Source: Acidithiobacillus thiooxidans ATCC 19377 (GTDB lineage Bacteria > Pseudomonadota > Gammaproteobacteria > Acidithiobacillales > Acidithiobacillaceae). Taken from it: a stretch of DNA of 64,000 bases. The stretch lies in assembly GCF_009662475.1 (NCBI RefSeq), contig NZ_CP045571.1, positions 928,501-992,500 on the forward strand. Reading direction: 5' to 3'. The notes beneath the pieces are model-generated. The model saw only the letters and a list, made by a program, of their open reading frames with translations, did not search any database and was not told the origin of the DNA. The position numbers and the translations under genes are program-made. Positions 26,560-35,152 of this stretch are shown here, piece after piece (within the stretch, counting starts at the first letter, position 1; each line of letters opens with the position of its first letter).

Positions 26560-26979
26560 ATGGACTACACAATGCTGGATCAACAGTACAACCAATTGCA
26601 GCAACAAACCCAGAATAATCTGCAGGCTCTGCAGCAGGTTGCCGGGCGGGTGAACAGCCTGGCTCCGGATAACATCACCGCCCGGGAAATCAACATGGAA
26701 CTGCGGAGCCTGGCCATGAGTCTTCAGCAACAACAGCAGAATGTCGGCATGATGATGCAGCAGATGGCTCAGCGTATTCAGCAGATGGAAATGCAAATGC
26801 AGGGCATGAACCAGCAGGGTATGAACCCCAATATGCAGCAACGACCATGGAATGCGCCCGTGCAGGGACAGCCGGGCATGGGTAGCGGCTTTTTGGGAAA
26901 TGTCATGACCGGATTGGGGCTGGGTGCCGGATTCGCGGTGGCAGACAATATTGTCGATGACATTTTCGACAGTTTCTGA
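26560..26979 (+). CDS. Gln/Met-rich coiled-coil protein with glycine-rich tail
   Basis: The function is not recognised. The 139-residue product (ATG 26560, preceded by AAGCAGGAG) falls into three parts: a Gln-rich helix (about 1-70), a strikingly Met/Gln-rich stretch (about 60-100, with MMMQQMAQRIQQMEMQMQGM), and a Pro/Gly linker running into GFLGNVMTGLGLGAGFAVADNIVDDIF. That last segment resembles a single membrane or membrane-associated glycine-zipper helix. A Met-rich region could bind copper or be oxidation-sensitive, but that is speculative. Confidence 0.78.
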   Translation: MDYTMLDQQYNQLQQQTQNNLQALQQVAGRVNSLAPDNITAREINMELRSLAMSLQQQQQNVGMMMQQMAQRIQQMEMQMQGMNQQGMNPNMQQRPWNAPVQGQPGMGSGFLGNVMTGLGLGAGFAVADNIVDDIFDSF

Positions 26980-26986
26980 GTAGCGC

Positions 26987-27448
26987 GTGCCAGTTTGCGG
27001 ACGTGACGACTGGTTGGCATTTGAAGCCGAGGTGCTCAGCTGGGCCAAGGCTTCAGGCTGGCGTCTGGAGCGAACGGGTCCTCTGCGCCGCAACGTCTGG
27101 CCCGTACCCAGGTTGGAGTTTCTCAGGGAGGGCGTTTTGCTGCCCGAAAGCTGGGATCTGCTTCTGGGTTCGTGTGCGCTTTTCGTCTCTTATGAACCCG
27201 GACGTCGGGAGGCCATCAGTAGCGAAGGCATTCCAGTCAAGTTTTATCAGGTCGAAAAAACCGCCTGGGGTTTTGCGCAAATTGCCCATTCCGGTCCCGC
27301 CGACTGGGTAACTTGTTGTCGGGATTTACCGGGTTGGGATGTGTTGCCGGCAGAAACCGAGTCGGCGGCTTTTGCGCGTATCGGGCTCGCAACTATTCCT
27401 CCCTCTGAACGTCGGCCGGATATTTTGTCGGGAATAAAGACGGAGTGA
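26987..27448 (+). CDS. Unrecognised 153-residue protein upstream of rlmB
   Basis: I do not recognise this protein. It starts with GTG at 26987, 8 bases after the Met/Gln-rich gene, and ends 4 bases before the rlmB TTG start, so the three are probably cotranscribed. The sequence is rich in Trp (nine) and contains DLLLGSCALFVSYEPGRREA and FYQVEKTAWGFAQIA. It looks like a small soluble alpha/beta domain without signal peptide or membrane helix. Confidence 0.72.
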   Translation: MPVCGRDDWLAFEAEVLSWAKASGWRLERTGPLRRNVWPVPRLEFLREGVLLPESWDLLLGSCALFVSYEPGRREAISSEGIPVKFYQVEKTAWGFAQIAHSGPADWVTCCRDLPGWDVLPAETESAAFARIGLATIPPSERRPDILSGIKTE

Positions 27449-27451
27449 CTT

Positions 27452-28201
27452 TTGCCTAAGGAACAACTTTATGGGATTCATGCGGTGCATGCTGCTCTGG
27501 ATGCCGGTGAGTTAGAGGAAATCTGGGTAGCTACGGAGCGGCACACAGATGAGAGAATCGTACCTCTTCTGGAAAAGGCCCGGGCTCTGAATTTATCCAT
27601 TCATGAGTTGCGCCATGCTGCTCTGGCCCGCAAATTCAATACGGATAAGCATCAGGGTATTGCCGGTGTGCTTTTACAGCATCCGGAGCCGGATTTTACA
27701 GATATTCTCGCTGATCTGAATGGTCAGGGTTTTCTGCTGGTGCTGGATGGTGTGCTGGATCCCCACAATCTCGGTGCCTGCCTGCGCAGCGCTGAGGCTG
27801 CTGGAGTCAGTGCGGTCATTCTCCCCAAGGACAATGCCTGCCCGGTAAATGCTACCGTCCGCAAGGCTGCGGCTGGCTCGGCTTCACGACTGCCGGTCTG
27901 CACGGTAACCAATTTGTCCCGGACTCTGGCTTCCCTGCAGGAAGCGGGTTTCTGGCTGGTCGGTATGTCCGGAGACGCGCCGCAAAATATTTATGAGCTG
28001 GATTTGAACATGCCGCTGGTAATGGTCATGGGTGGAGAACAAAAGGGCTTGCGCCGCCTGACGCGTGAACACTGTGATTATCTGGCGCATATCCCCATGG
28101 CCGGAGCCATTGAAAGTCTCAATGTGTCCGTTGCTACGGGCATTTGTCTTTTTGAAGCCAGCCGTCAGCGTCAGTGTCTGAAAACGGCGGCTAATGTTTA
28201 A
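27452..28201 (+). CDS. rlmB: RlmB, 23S rRNA 2'-O-methyltransferase (G2251)
   Basis: This SpoU/TrmH-family methyltransferase of 249 residues begins LYGIHAVHAALDAG. Its knotted C-terminal domain carries LVLDGVLDPHNLGACLRSAEAAG, VMGGEQKGLRRL and IPMAGAIESLNVSVATGI, the three SPOUT motifs. RlmB methylates the ribose of G2251 in 23S rRNA. The start is TTG at 27452. The final eight or so residues (CLKTAANV) are encoded by the left end of a truncated structured repeat and extend past the usual EASRQRQ-type end of the family. Confidence 0.93.
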   Translation: MPKEQLYGIHAVHAALDAGELEEIWVATERHTDERIVPLLEKARALNLSIHELRHAALARKFNTDKHQGIAGVLLQHPEPDFTDILADLNGQGFLLVLDGVLDPHNLGACLRSAEAAGVSAVILPKDNACPVNATVRKAAAGSASRLPVCTVTNLSRTLASLQEAGFWLVGMSGDAPQNIYELDLNMPLVMVMGGEQKGLRRLTREHCDYLAHIPMAGAIESLNVSVATGICLFEASRQRQCLKTAANV

Positions 28202-28256
28202 GCCCAACAACGGCGCGGGACAAAGTCGCGGCAAAGCCTTCAGGCTCTCTGCCGTT
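28178..28256 (+). repeat. Shortened structured-element remnant overlapping the end of rlmB
   Basis: The left edge CTGAAAACGGCGG (28178-28190) matches the start of copy 2. The right part, CAACAACGGCGCGGGACAAA then GTCGCGGCAAAGCC, matches the 3' third of the family. The entire central core (the CAGGAGAG stem and GCCC/GGGC hairpin) is missing. AACGGC at 28183 can still pair with GCCGTT at 28251-28256. The left end lies inside rlmB and supplies its last codons and stop. I read it as an internal-deletion derivative of the element. Confidence 0.7.
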
Positions 28257-28341
28257 GCTACTATAACGGGAAATGCAGACTCGACTTTGTTAGACTGACC
28301 CGGTCAGAAAACACTGAGAACCCTCTTAAATAGGTGCAATA

Positions 28342-29115
28342 ATGCTGATAGACTCCCATTGCCATCTCGATTTTGAAGATTTTGCAGAAGATCGCTCAGC
28401 CATTCTCGAACGTGCCCAGGCTGCCGGGGTGCAGGAAATCCTGATCGCCGCCGTTGTGCAAAAACATTGGCCGCGCGTACAGGTTCTGGCGGCTGAAAAT
28501 ACGGGTATATGGGCCGCTGCCGGGGTGCACCCCAATGAGCCGGAAGCCGAAACGCCGAGTATGGATAACCTGCTTGCCGCTTTATCTGCGGAAAAAGTTG
28601 TGGCTGTGGGTGAGACCGGGTTGGACTATTTTCGCAGTGAGGGAGATTTGCGCTGGCAGCAGGAGCGCTTTGCCCGGCACATTGCCGCCTCCAAGGCGAC
28701 GGGTAAGCCTGTTATTGTCCATACCCGTGAAGCCGCAGCAGATACTCTGGGTTTACTGCGGAGCGAAGATGCCCGCGCTTCCGGGGGGGTCATCCACTGT
28801 TTTACGGAAAACTGGGAATTTGCCCGTGCTGTTCTGGATATGGGATTTTATATTTCCCTTTCCGGTATAGTGACCTTCAAAAAGTCGCTGGACTTACAGG
28901 CTGTTGCCCGGAAATTGCCAGCAGATCGTCTGCTGGTAGAGACAGATTCGCCTTACCTGGCACCAACGCCTCTGCGCGGTAAACGCAATGAACCGGCTTA
29001 TGTTCGTCATGTCGCCCAATTTTTGGCTGAGTTGAGGGCGGAGTCGTTTGCAGATCTGGCACAACAGACAACTGATAACTTTCATCATCTTTTTACCCGG
29101 ACGGTGGCCGCATGA
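28342..29115 (+). CDS. tatD: TatD-family metal-dependent hydrolase
   Basis: A 257-residue TIM-barrel hydrolase beginning MLIDSHCHLDFEDF, where HCH binds the metal. Further TatD motifs are GVHPNE, VAVGETGLDYF, KPVIVHTREA, GVIHCFTEN and VETDSPYLAPTPLRGKRNEP. The family has 3'-5' exonuclease/DNase activity in DNA repair and RNA turnover, and this branch resembles YcfH/TatD. The stop overlaps the next gene start (ATGA at 29112). Confidence 0.92.
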   Translation: MLIDSHCHLDFEDFAEDRSAILERAQAAGVQEILIAAVVQKHWPRVQVLAAENTGIWAAAGVHPNEPEAETPSMDNLLAALSAEKVVAVGETGLDYFRSEGDLRWQQERFARHIAASKATGKPVIVHTREAAADTLGLLRSEDARASGGVIHCFTENWEFARAVLDMGFYISLSGIVTFKKSLDLQAVARKLPADRLLVETDSPYLAPTPLRGKRNEPAYVRHVAQFLAELRAESFADLAQQTTDNFHHLFTRTVAA

Positions 29116-29882
29116 AAATCACTTTTCTGGGAACAGGGTCCAGTGCGGGCACCCCGGTGATTGCTTGCGACTGTCCGGTATGTCGAAGTACGGACCCCCA
29201 CAACCGTCGTCGTCGTGCCAGTATTCTGGTAGAACATGAGGATACGGTGTTGTTGGTGGATACGGGGCCGGATCTGCGCCAGCAAATGCTGGATGCCCAT
29301 GTCCAACGCCTGACTGCCGTGCTCTATACCCATTTTCATGCAGATCACATTAACGGCATTGACGACCTGCGCGCCTTTAATTTTGCCCAGAAAATCGTCA
29401 TCCCCTGTTATGCGGACGAACGTACGGCCAGCGAGCTGGAAAGTCGTTTTCGCTACTGTTTTTTGCCACCCGACGCGGCCTGGGCAAAACCGTCTTTATC
29501 CATGGAACGTTTCCATACTGAAAAGACTTTCGGCAATCTCAAGGTGATGCCCATTCCTATCATGCACGGTAAATTGTGCATCCTGGGCTTCCGTTTCGGA
29601 GATGTAGCCTATCTGACCGATCTTAAATCGATTCCTGATGAAAGCCTGGCTCTGCTCAAGAATTTGAAACTGCTGATTCTGGATTGTCTGCGCTACGAAG
29701 CTCATCCGACGCACCTCAATGTCGAGGAAGCTTTGTATTGGACCCGTCGCATTGCTGCTGAGCAAACCATTTTCACCCATATGACCCATGATATTGATTA
29801 TGCACAGTTCGCTGCGGAGCTCCCGGCAGATATCGTACCGGCTTTTGACGGTATGGTGATTGAGCAATCAACTGCGCCATAA
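29112..29882 (+). CDS. Metallo-beta-lactamase-fold hydrolase, PhnP-like
   Basis: This 256-residue protein has the metal motif THFHADH (about 75-81), an N-terminal FLGTGSSAGTPVIACDCPVC whose cysteine cluster resembles the structural zinc site of PhnP, and MTHDID near the C-terminus. It belongs to the group containing phosphoribosyl 1,2-cyclic phosphate phosphodiesterase and related phosphodiesterases. No phn genes are nearby, so the substrate is probably a different phosphodiester. It is coupled to tatD by a 4-base overlap. Confidence 0.85.
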   Translation: MKITFLGTGSSAGTPVIACDCPVCRSTDPHNRRRRASILVEHEDTVLLVDTGPDLRQQMLDAHVQRLTAVLYTHFHADHINGIDDLRAFNFAQKIVIPCYADERTASELESRFRYCFLPPDAAWAKPSLSMERFHTEKTFGNLKVMPIPIMHGKLCILGFRFGDVAYLTDLKSIPDESLALLKNLKLLILDCLRYEAHPTHLNVEEALYWTRRIAAEQTIFTHMTHDIDYAQFAAELPADIVPAFDGMVIEQSTAP

Positions 29883-29889
29883 ATAGTGT

Positions 29890-29918
29890 TTGACAGTGCC
29901 GGGGCAAATCCATATATT
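29890..29918 (+). promoter_or_regulatory. Sigma-70-type promoter of tRNA-Ala
   Basis: TTGACA at 29890-29895, a 17-base spacer, and TATATT at 29913-29918 form a near-consensus promoter ending ten bases before the tRNA. It starts only 8 bases after the upstream stop codon. The position implies transcription beginning a few bases before the mature tRNA 5' end. Confidence 0.85.
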
Positions 29919-29928
29919 ACGCGACATC

Positions 29929-30004
<76 letters not shown>

Positions 30005-30012
30005 GATACGAA

Positions 30013-30047
30013 TAAGAGTCAGAGTTTTACTCTGGCTCTTTTTTTAT
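30013..30047 (+). terminator. Intrinsic terminator after tRNA-Ala
   Basis: An 11-bp stem with one G-T pair (AAGAGTCAGAG at 30014-30024 with CTCTGGCTCTT at 30030-30040) and a 5-base loop is followed by a run of T residues. It sits 9 bases after the tRNA 3' end. Confidence 0.88.
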
Positions 30048-30078
30048 TGGAAATTTTTACTCGCTCGGGGAGGATTTT

Positions 30079-31206
30079 ATGCATCATCCGGAATCGCTTT
30101 TTGCCTATGGACATGCTGCTGATCCTGATTGGCGGGTGGCTTTGGCGGCTGCATTGGATATGGCGGGCAGCCAGGCCCAAAGCGGAACCCTGGGTTTTTT
30201 GTATGTATCCGACCTGTTCGAAGCAGAGCTGCCTGAGTTACTGGCGCAACTGAATCAGCAGCTGGATGTTAAACATTGGACGGGTTGTGTAGGCATTGGA
30301 ATTTGTGCCACAGGTCAGGAATATTTGGATACACCCGCCCTGGCATTGATGGTCACGGATATTCCCGAGTTGGAATTGTCCATTTTTTCAGGAATGACCC
30401 CCTACCTGAGTGACCAGCCTCTCCAGGTGAATGGTGCAGCCCCTTATTTTGCCGTTGTGCATGGTGACACCGCCACGCCTGACTTGCCCGATCTGGTGCG
30501 GGATCTGGCCGGTAAAACCCGGAGCGGGTTTATCACTGGCGGACTCAGCAGTACACGCGGCAAGGGCGGGCAATTGGCCGACAAAGCGGTTCATGGTGGT
30601 TTAAGTGGTGTGCTGTTCAGCGAAAAAGTGGCCATTGCCACCCGTCTTTCCCAGGGTTGCAGCCCCATTGGTCCCCTTCATGAAATCGGTGACGCTAAAA
30701 GCAACATTATTGGCACCCTCGACAAGCGGCCTGCCCTCGATGTGTTATACGAAGAAATTGGGGAGATTCTCGCCCGGGATTTACAGAAGGCGGCCGGTTT
30801 TATTTTTGTCGCCTTGCCCGTAGCCAATGATGATCGCGGCGATTACACCGTCCGCAATCTGATTGGTGTGGACACGGATCGTAAATTGATGGCGATTGGT
30901 GAATATGTGGAATCCGGTCAATCGCTGATGTTTTGCAAGCGCGATGGTACTACGGCCCGGGAAGATTTGTTGCGGATGCTGACAGACCTGAAGAAACTGG
31001 TGGCTGGTCGAAACATTCGTGGCGGCTTATATTTTTCCTGTCTGGGCAGAGGCGAAGGACTGTTTGGCCCCGATTCAGCGGAGTTACGTCTGATTGAGGA
31101 GCAACTAGGCCATTTTCCGCTGGTTGGTTTTTTTGCGAATGGCGAAATTTCTCATGATAAAATATACGGTTATACCGGAGTGCTGACGCTTTTTCTGGGT
31201 GACTGA
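30079..31206 (+). CDS. FIST domain sensory protein
   Basis: This 375-residue protein has FIST_N (about 30-220, with WTGCVGIGICATGQEY and the GGLSSTRGKGGQLADKAVHGG region) and FIST_C (about 225-355, ending GFFANGEISHDKIYGYTGVLTLFL). These domains are thought to bind small ligands such as amino acids and often accompany signal transduction proteins; here the protein is free-standing, without an attached output domain. The ATG at 30079 follows GGGGAGGATTTT. No signalling gene adjoins it. Confidence 0.88.
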   Translation: MHHPESLFAYGHAADPDWRVALAAALDMAGSQAQSGTLGFLYVSDLFEAELPELLAQLNQQLDVKHWTGCVGIGICATGQEYLDTPALALMVTDIPELELSIFSGMTPYLSDQPLQVNGAAPYFAVVHGDTATPDLPDLVRDLAGKTRSGFITGGLSSTRGKGGQLADKAVHGGLSGVLFSEKVAIATRLSQGCSPIGPLHEIGDAKSNIIGTLDKRPALDVLYEEIGEILARDLQKAAGFIFVALPVANDDRGDYTVRNLIGVDTDRKLMAIGEYVESGQSLMFCKRDGTTAREDLLRMLTDLKKLVAGRNIRGGLYFSCLGRGEGLFGPDSAELRLIEEQLGHFPLVGFFANGEISHDKIYGYTGVLTLFLGD

Positions 31207-31279
31207 GGGCTGCATACCGGTCTGCAGGGTGAGGAAAGTACGACGCTGTGCTAAAGTGCATCCAGAATATTAGAGGTTG

Positions 31280-33037
31280 ATGATGGCGAAAGCGGAACGA
31301 ATTGATCAGAGATTAATGCAGGAAGGGCGTCGGACTCGAGGCGCCCTGTATTTTGGCATAGGCTTGGGGCTGGCGGCTGGTCTGCTGATTATCCTCCAGG
31401 CTTTTATTCTCGCCCATATCATCAACGGGGTATCGTTTCAGGGACTTAGTCTCGCAGCCGTAATGCCACTACTTTGGGCTCTGCTGGGGCTTTTTGTCCT
31501 GCGTGCCGCTTTATCCTGGGCGGGGGAGCTGGTGGCTTTTCGGGCCAGTGCCCGCATCAAAACCTATTTGCGCGAACAGTTGCTGAAGCACCTTTTGCAA
31601 CTGGGGCCGGTGGCCATTGCCGGCGAACGCAGCGCCGATATTGCCAGCACCATGATCGAAGGTGTGGAGGCTTTGGAGCCTTACTTTTCCCGTTATTTAC
31701 CGCAAATGGCTCTGGTGAGCCTGATACCTCTGGCGATTTTGATTGTGGTATTTCCCGAAGACTGGATCAGCGGTTTGATATTGCTGATAACCGGTCCTTT
31801 GGTTCCTTTTTTTATGGTGTTGGTAGGTTATGCGGCCGAAGCGGTTAACCAGCGTCAGTGGCGGAAAATGCTGTTGATGAGTGCGCATTTCCTGGATGTG
31901 GTGCAAGGTCTGACCACGCTCAAGATTTTTGGTCGTGCCAAAGATGAAATCGAAATCGTGGCCAGAATTTCTGACGACTACCGACGCAGCACCATGGCGG
32001 GTCTGCGCGTTGCCTTTCTGACCTCGGCCGTGCTGGAGTTTTTTGCCAGTCTTTCCATTGCCCTGGTGGCGGTCTCTCTGGGCGCCAGACTGCTGCAGGT
32101 CCATGCCTCAGTTACTTTTTTTACCGCCTTTTTCGTTCTGCTCCTGGCGCCGGAGTATTTTAATCCGCTGCGGGGGTTATCGACCCACTATCATGCCCGC
32201 ATGAGCGCCATAGCGGCTGCCAAAAGAATTTTCGAAATACTGGACATGCCATTGCCGGAAAAATCCCGGCAGGGCGCAGATTATGTACCTTCCGGTCAAA
32301 TCAGTCTGTCGGTGCGCAATCTGCATTTTTCCTATGAAGCTGGACGCAGCGCACTGGACGGCGTAAATGCCGAGTTTCCAGCGGGTAAAGTCACCGCTTT
32401 GGTGGGTGCCAGCGGTGCCGGAAAAAGCACCCTGGCCAGTGCGTTGCTGGGTTTTGTACAAGCGAGTGAGGGCGAAATTCTCGTCAATGGGCAGATGCCA
32501 CTGAATGCCATAGAGCCGGAACTCTGGTGGAAACAGCTCGCTTGGGTGCCGCAAAATCCTCGTCTTTTTCATGGCAGTCTCGGGGATAATATCCGGATCG
32601 GCCGCCCGGATGCTGATCTGGCTGCACTTCGGGAAGCTGCGCAAAATGCCCACGCACTGGAGTTCATTGAAAACTTGCCTGATGGTTTTGAGACGATGAT
32701 TGGTGATTTAGGCCAGGGGCTTTCTGGTGGGCAAATTCAGCGAATAGCTCTGGCGCGGGCTTTTCTTAAAAACCCGCCACTTTTCATACTGGATGAAGCC
32801 ACTGCCAATCTCGATATGGAAAATGAATCACTGGTGCTGGATGCCATGCAAAAGTTAATTACAGGGCGCACAGCGATAGTCATCGCCCATCGTCTGGCCA
32901 CGGCAGAACGGGCTGATCATATTATTGTCATGGATGCAGGCCGGGTGGCCGAAAGTGGAAGCCACCAGGAGCTGCTTGCAGCGGGCGGGGTGTATGCCCG
33001 TATGGTTGCTGCCTACCGGGGGGAAACCCATGTCTGA
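31280..33037 (+). CDS. cydD: CydD, subunit of the CydDC thiol ABC exporter
   Basis: A fused membrane-ATPase half transporter of about 585 residues with six helices, Walker A VGASGAGKST near 374, signature LSGGQIQR and Walker B LFILDEATAN. With CydC it forms the heterodimeric exporter of cysteine and glutathione needed for assembly of cytochrome bd and periplasmic cytochromes. TTG 31277, ATG 31280 and ATG 31283 are all possible starts behind TAGAGG; I use 31280. It overlaps cydC by 8 bases. Confidence 0.93.
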   Translation: MMAKAERIDQRLMQEGRRTRGALYFGIGLGLAAGLLIILQAFILAHIINGVSFQGLSLAAVMPLLWALLGLFVLRAALSWAGELVAFRASARIKTYLREQLLKHLLQLGPVAIAGERSADIASTMIEGVEALEPYFSRYLPQMALVSLIPLAILIVVFPEDWISGLILLITGPLVPFFMVLVGYAAEAVNQRQWRKMLLMSAHFLDVVQGLTTLKIFGRAKDEIEIVARISDDYRRSTMAGLRVAFLTSAVLEFFASLSIALVAVSLGARLLQVHASVTFFTAFFVLLLAPEYFNPLRGLSTHYHARMSAIAAAKRIFEILDMPLPEKSRQGADYVPSGQISLSVRNLHFSYEAGRSALDGVNAEFPAGKVTALVGASGAGKSTLASALLGFVQASEGEILVNGQMPLNAIEPELWWKQLAWVPQNPRLFHGSLGDNIRIGRPDADLAALREAAQNAHALEFIENLPDGFETMIGDLGQGLSGGQIQRIALARAFLKNPPLFILDEATANLDMENESLVLDAMQKLITGRTAIVIAHRLATAERADHIIVMDAGRVAESGSHQELLAAGGVYARMVAAYRGETHV

Positions 33038-34781
33038 TTACATTCGTCTTTTAAAACTGTTTTTCCCCTATAAGTTCTGGATGTTGGGTGGTGCTTTTCT
33101 GGCGCTGCTCACCATATTGTCCAATTTTGGGTTGCTGGCGCTTTCCGGTTGGTTTCTGGCCAGTGCGGCACTGGCGGGCTTGGGTGGTTATGCCACGCTC
33201 AATTTATATAATTTTTTTCTTCCCGCTGCCGGAGTTCGGGCTTTTGCCACGACCCGGGTGATTTCCCGCTGGCTGGAGCGGGTGATTACCCACGAGGCCA
33301 CCTTCCGGCTGCTGGCCCAACTGCGCAGCTGGTTTTACAGCCGTCTGGAGCCTCTGGCCCCGGCCGGATTACAGGGCTATCGCTCAGGAGACATCCTGTC
33401 CCGTCTGGTCGCCGACATAGACACCCTGAACAACTTTTATTTGCGGGTATTTACGCCATTTCTGGTAGCCGGAATGGCTACTGTGCTGATGTCCGGTTTT
33501 TTTGCTTTTTTCTCCTGGCGCCTGGCGATTGCCCTGTTTTTGTTCCTGGCTGTTTCCGGCCTGGTCCTGCCGTTTGTAGCTGAGCGTCTGGGTGCCCGCA
33601 GTGGGGCGGAAATGACGGATTTGCAATCTGATTATCGGGTCCAGATTGTAGACGGCATGCAAGGTATGGGCGAGTTGCTCACTTACGGGGCCGGTCCCGA
33701 AATTCTGCGTCGCAGTCATTCCCTCAATGATGCCATTTTGCAGAGACAGGCGAAAATGGCGCAAATCAGCGGGCTGGGCACTGCGGGCATGAGTTTTATG
33801 GGCAATCTGGCGATCTGGGTGATTTTGATTCTCGCCATCCCCCTGATCCACGGCGGCCATCTCGGGCCTTCCGATTTACCCATGTTTGCCTTGGGGGTAA
33901 TGGGTTCCTTTGAAGCCATTGTCGCCTTGCCTCTGGCTTTTCAGTTTCTGGGCCAGACCCGGCAGGCAGCCCGACGGATTTTCTCGGTGGCAGACAGCGC
34001 CTTGCCCTTTCCCGATGCCAGTGGCCCGGCGCCCAAGGTGCAACAGCCTGATTTGCTGCTAAAGGATGTGCATCTGCGCTATCCCGGCGGGCAAAAGGAT
34101 GCCCTGGCAGGGTTGGATCTCCATATTGTTTCTGGCAGCAAGGTGGCGATATTGGGGGCTACGGGTGCCGGAAAAAGCAGTATCGCCAATATGTTGCTGC
34201 GTTTTTATGATTATCAAAGTGGTTCGGCCCAATTCGGCGGCCATGAACTTAAAAACTTCCCTGCCGATGACCTGCGCGAATATTTTGCGGTGGTCTCGCA
34301 GCGCTCCTATTTGTTTCACACCACCATTCGCGATAATTTGCTGGTGGCCAAGGGCGACGCTGAAGAAGATGAACTTTGGGCGGCGCTGGCGGCTGCACAA
34401 CTGGATGATTTTGTGCGGAGTCAGCCGGATGGACTGGATACCATTGTCGGTGAAGGTGGTGTGAAATTATCTGGTGGGCAGGGGCGGCGGGTGGCAATTG
34501 CCCGTGCCATCCTCAAAAATGCTCCCTGGCTGGTATTGGATGAACCCACTGAGGGCCTCGATCCGCTGACTGAAATGGAATTTCTGCGTGATTTGCAGCC
34601 TCTGATGCAAGGCCGCACAGTTCTTTATATTACCCACCGATTGCTTGGTCTGGAGCAGATGGATCGGGTATTTATCATGGACGAAGGGCGGGTAGTGGAG
34701 TCGGGGACATTTGCCGAGTTGCTGAACCAAGGCGGACAGCTCAGTCATTTTGCCACTTTTCGGCAAGGAGTGTCGGCGTAA
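33030..34781 (+). CDS. cydC: CydC, subunit of the CydDC thiol ABC exporter
   Basis: The ATG at 33030 ([18 protein letters not shown]) gives 583 residues and overlaps the cydD stop by 8 bases; the longer open frame upstream lies wholly in cydD. It has six membrane helices, [20 protein letters not shown] in the first cytoplasmic loop as in CydC, Walker [11 protein letters not shown] near 375, signature LSGGQGRR and Walker [12 protein letters not shown]. No cydAB oxidase genes are in the window. A 12-bp palindrome (34783-34794) follows the stop but lacks a T run. Confidence 0.93.
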   Translation: MSDYIRLLKLFFPYKFWMLGGAFLALLTILSNFGLLALSGWFLASAALAGLGGYATLNLYNFFLPAAGVRAFATTRVISRWLERVITHEATFRLLAQLRSWFYSRLEPLAPAGLQGYRSGDILSRLVADIDTLNNFYLRVFTPFLVAGMATVLMSGFFAFFSWRLAIALFLFLAVSGLVLPFVAERLGARSGAEMTDLQSDYRVQIVDGMQGMGELLTYGAGPEILRRSHSLNDAILQRQAKMAQISGLGTAGMSFMGNLAIWVILILAIPLIHGGHLGPSDLPMFALGVMGSFEAIVALPLAFQFLGQTRQAARRIFSVADSALPFPDASGPAPKVQQPDLLLKDVHLRYPGGQKDALAGLDLHIVSGSKVAILGATGAGKSSIANMLLRFYDYQSGSAQFGGHELKNFPADDLREYFAVVSQRSYLFHTTIRDNLLVAKGDAEEDELWAALAAAQLDDFVRSQPDGLDTIVGEGGVKLSGGQGRRVAIARAILKNAPWLVLDEPTEGLDPLTEMEFLRDLQPLMQGRTVLYITHRLLGLEQMDRVFIMDEGRVVESGTFAELLNQGGQLSHFATFRQGVSA

Positions 34782-34802
34782 AGCGGTATACCGCCGGGTT
34801 CG

Positions 34803-35150
34803 CTAGTGCTGACTGCCGCCGCTCAGACTGCCCAGTAGTTTGTTTTCCAGAGCCTTTCCTTGCTGGGCAGCGGACTGGCAAGCCGAGCTGCTGGGGTTCT
34901 GCAGGCAACTGATTTCCTTGCCAAGAATGGCCGTACTCTTTTTTTCCAGAACGGCCTGGGTACTTCGGGTATGAGCAGGCGTGGTCAGCCAGGATACCCC
35001 ATAGCCCAATGCCGATGACAAAATGGTAGCGACCAGAAATACCAGCAGCAAACGCGTAAATCCCGATTCTAGTCCCTGATCATCCAGAAAGCGTTTACTG
35101 TACCAGGAAAATACCGGATAACTGACCAGTCCCGCGACAATCCCCCACAT
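34803..35150 (-). CDS. Small membrane protein of unknown function
   Basis: I do not recognise this 115-residue protein. Two hydrophobic segments (about 2-18 and 31-55) suggest two membrane helices, followed by a soluble tail containing two cysteines (SCLQNPSSSACQ) that could form a disulfide if periplasmic. It begins 3 bases after the ygfZ stop and so is probably cotranscribed with it. It is convergent with cydC. Confidence 0.75.
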   Translation of the reverse strand: MWGIVAGLVSYPVFSWYSKRFLDDQGLESGFTRLLLVFLVATILSSALGYGVSWLTTPAHTRSTQAVLEKKSTAILGKEISCLQNPSSSACQSAAQQGKALENKLLGSLSGGSQH

Positions 35151-35152
35151 AT

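Noticed and set aside
34783-34794. Palindrome GCGGTATACCGC after cydC as a terminator
   Set aside because: It is symmetric and well placed between convergent genes but lacks a T run on either side, so a terminator is not supported.
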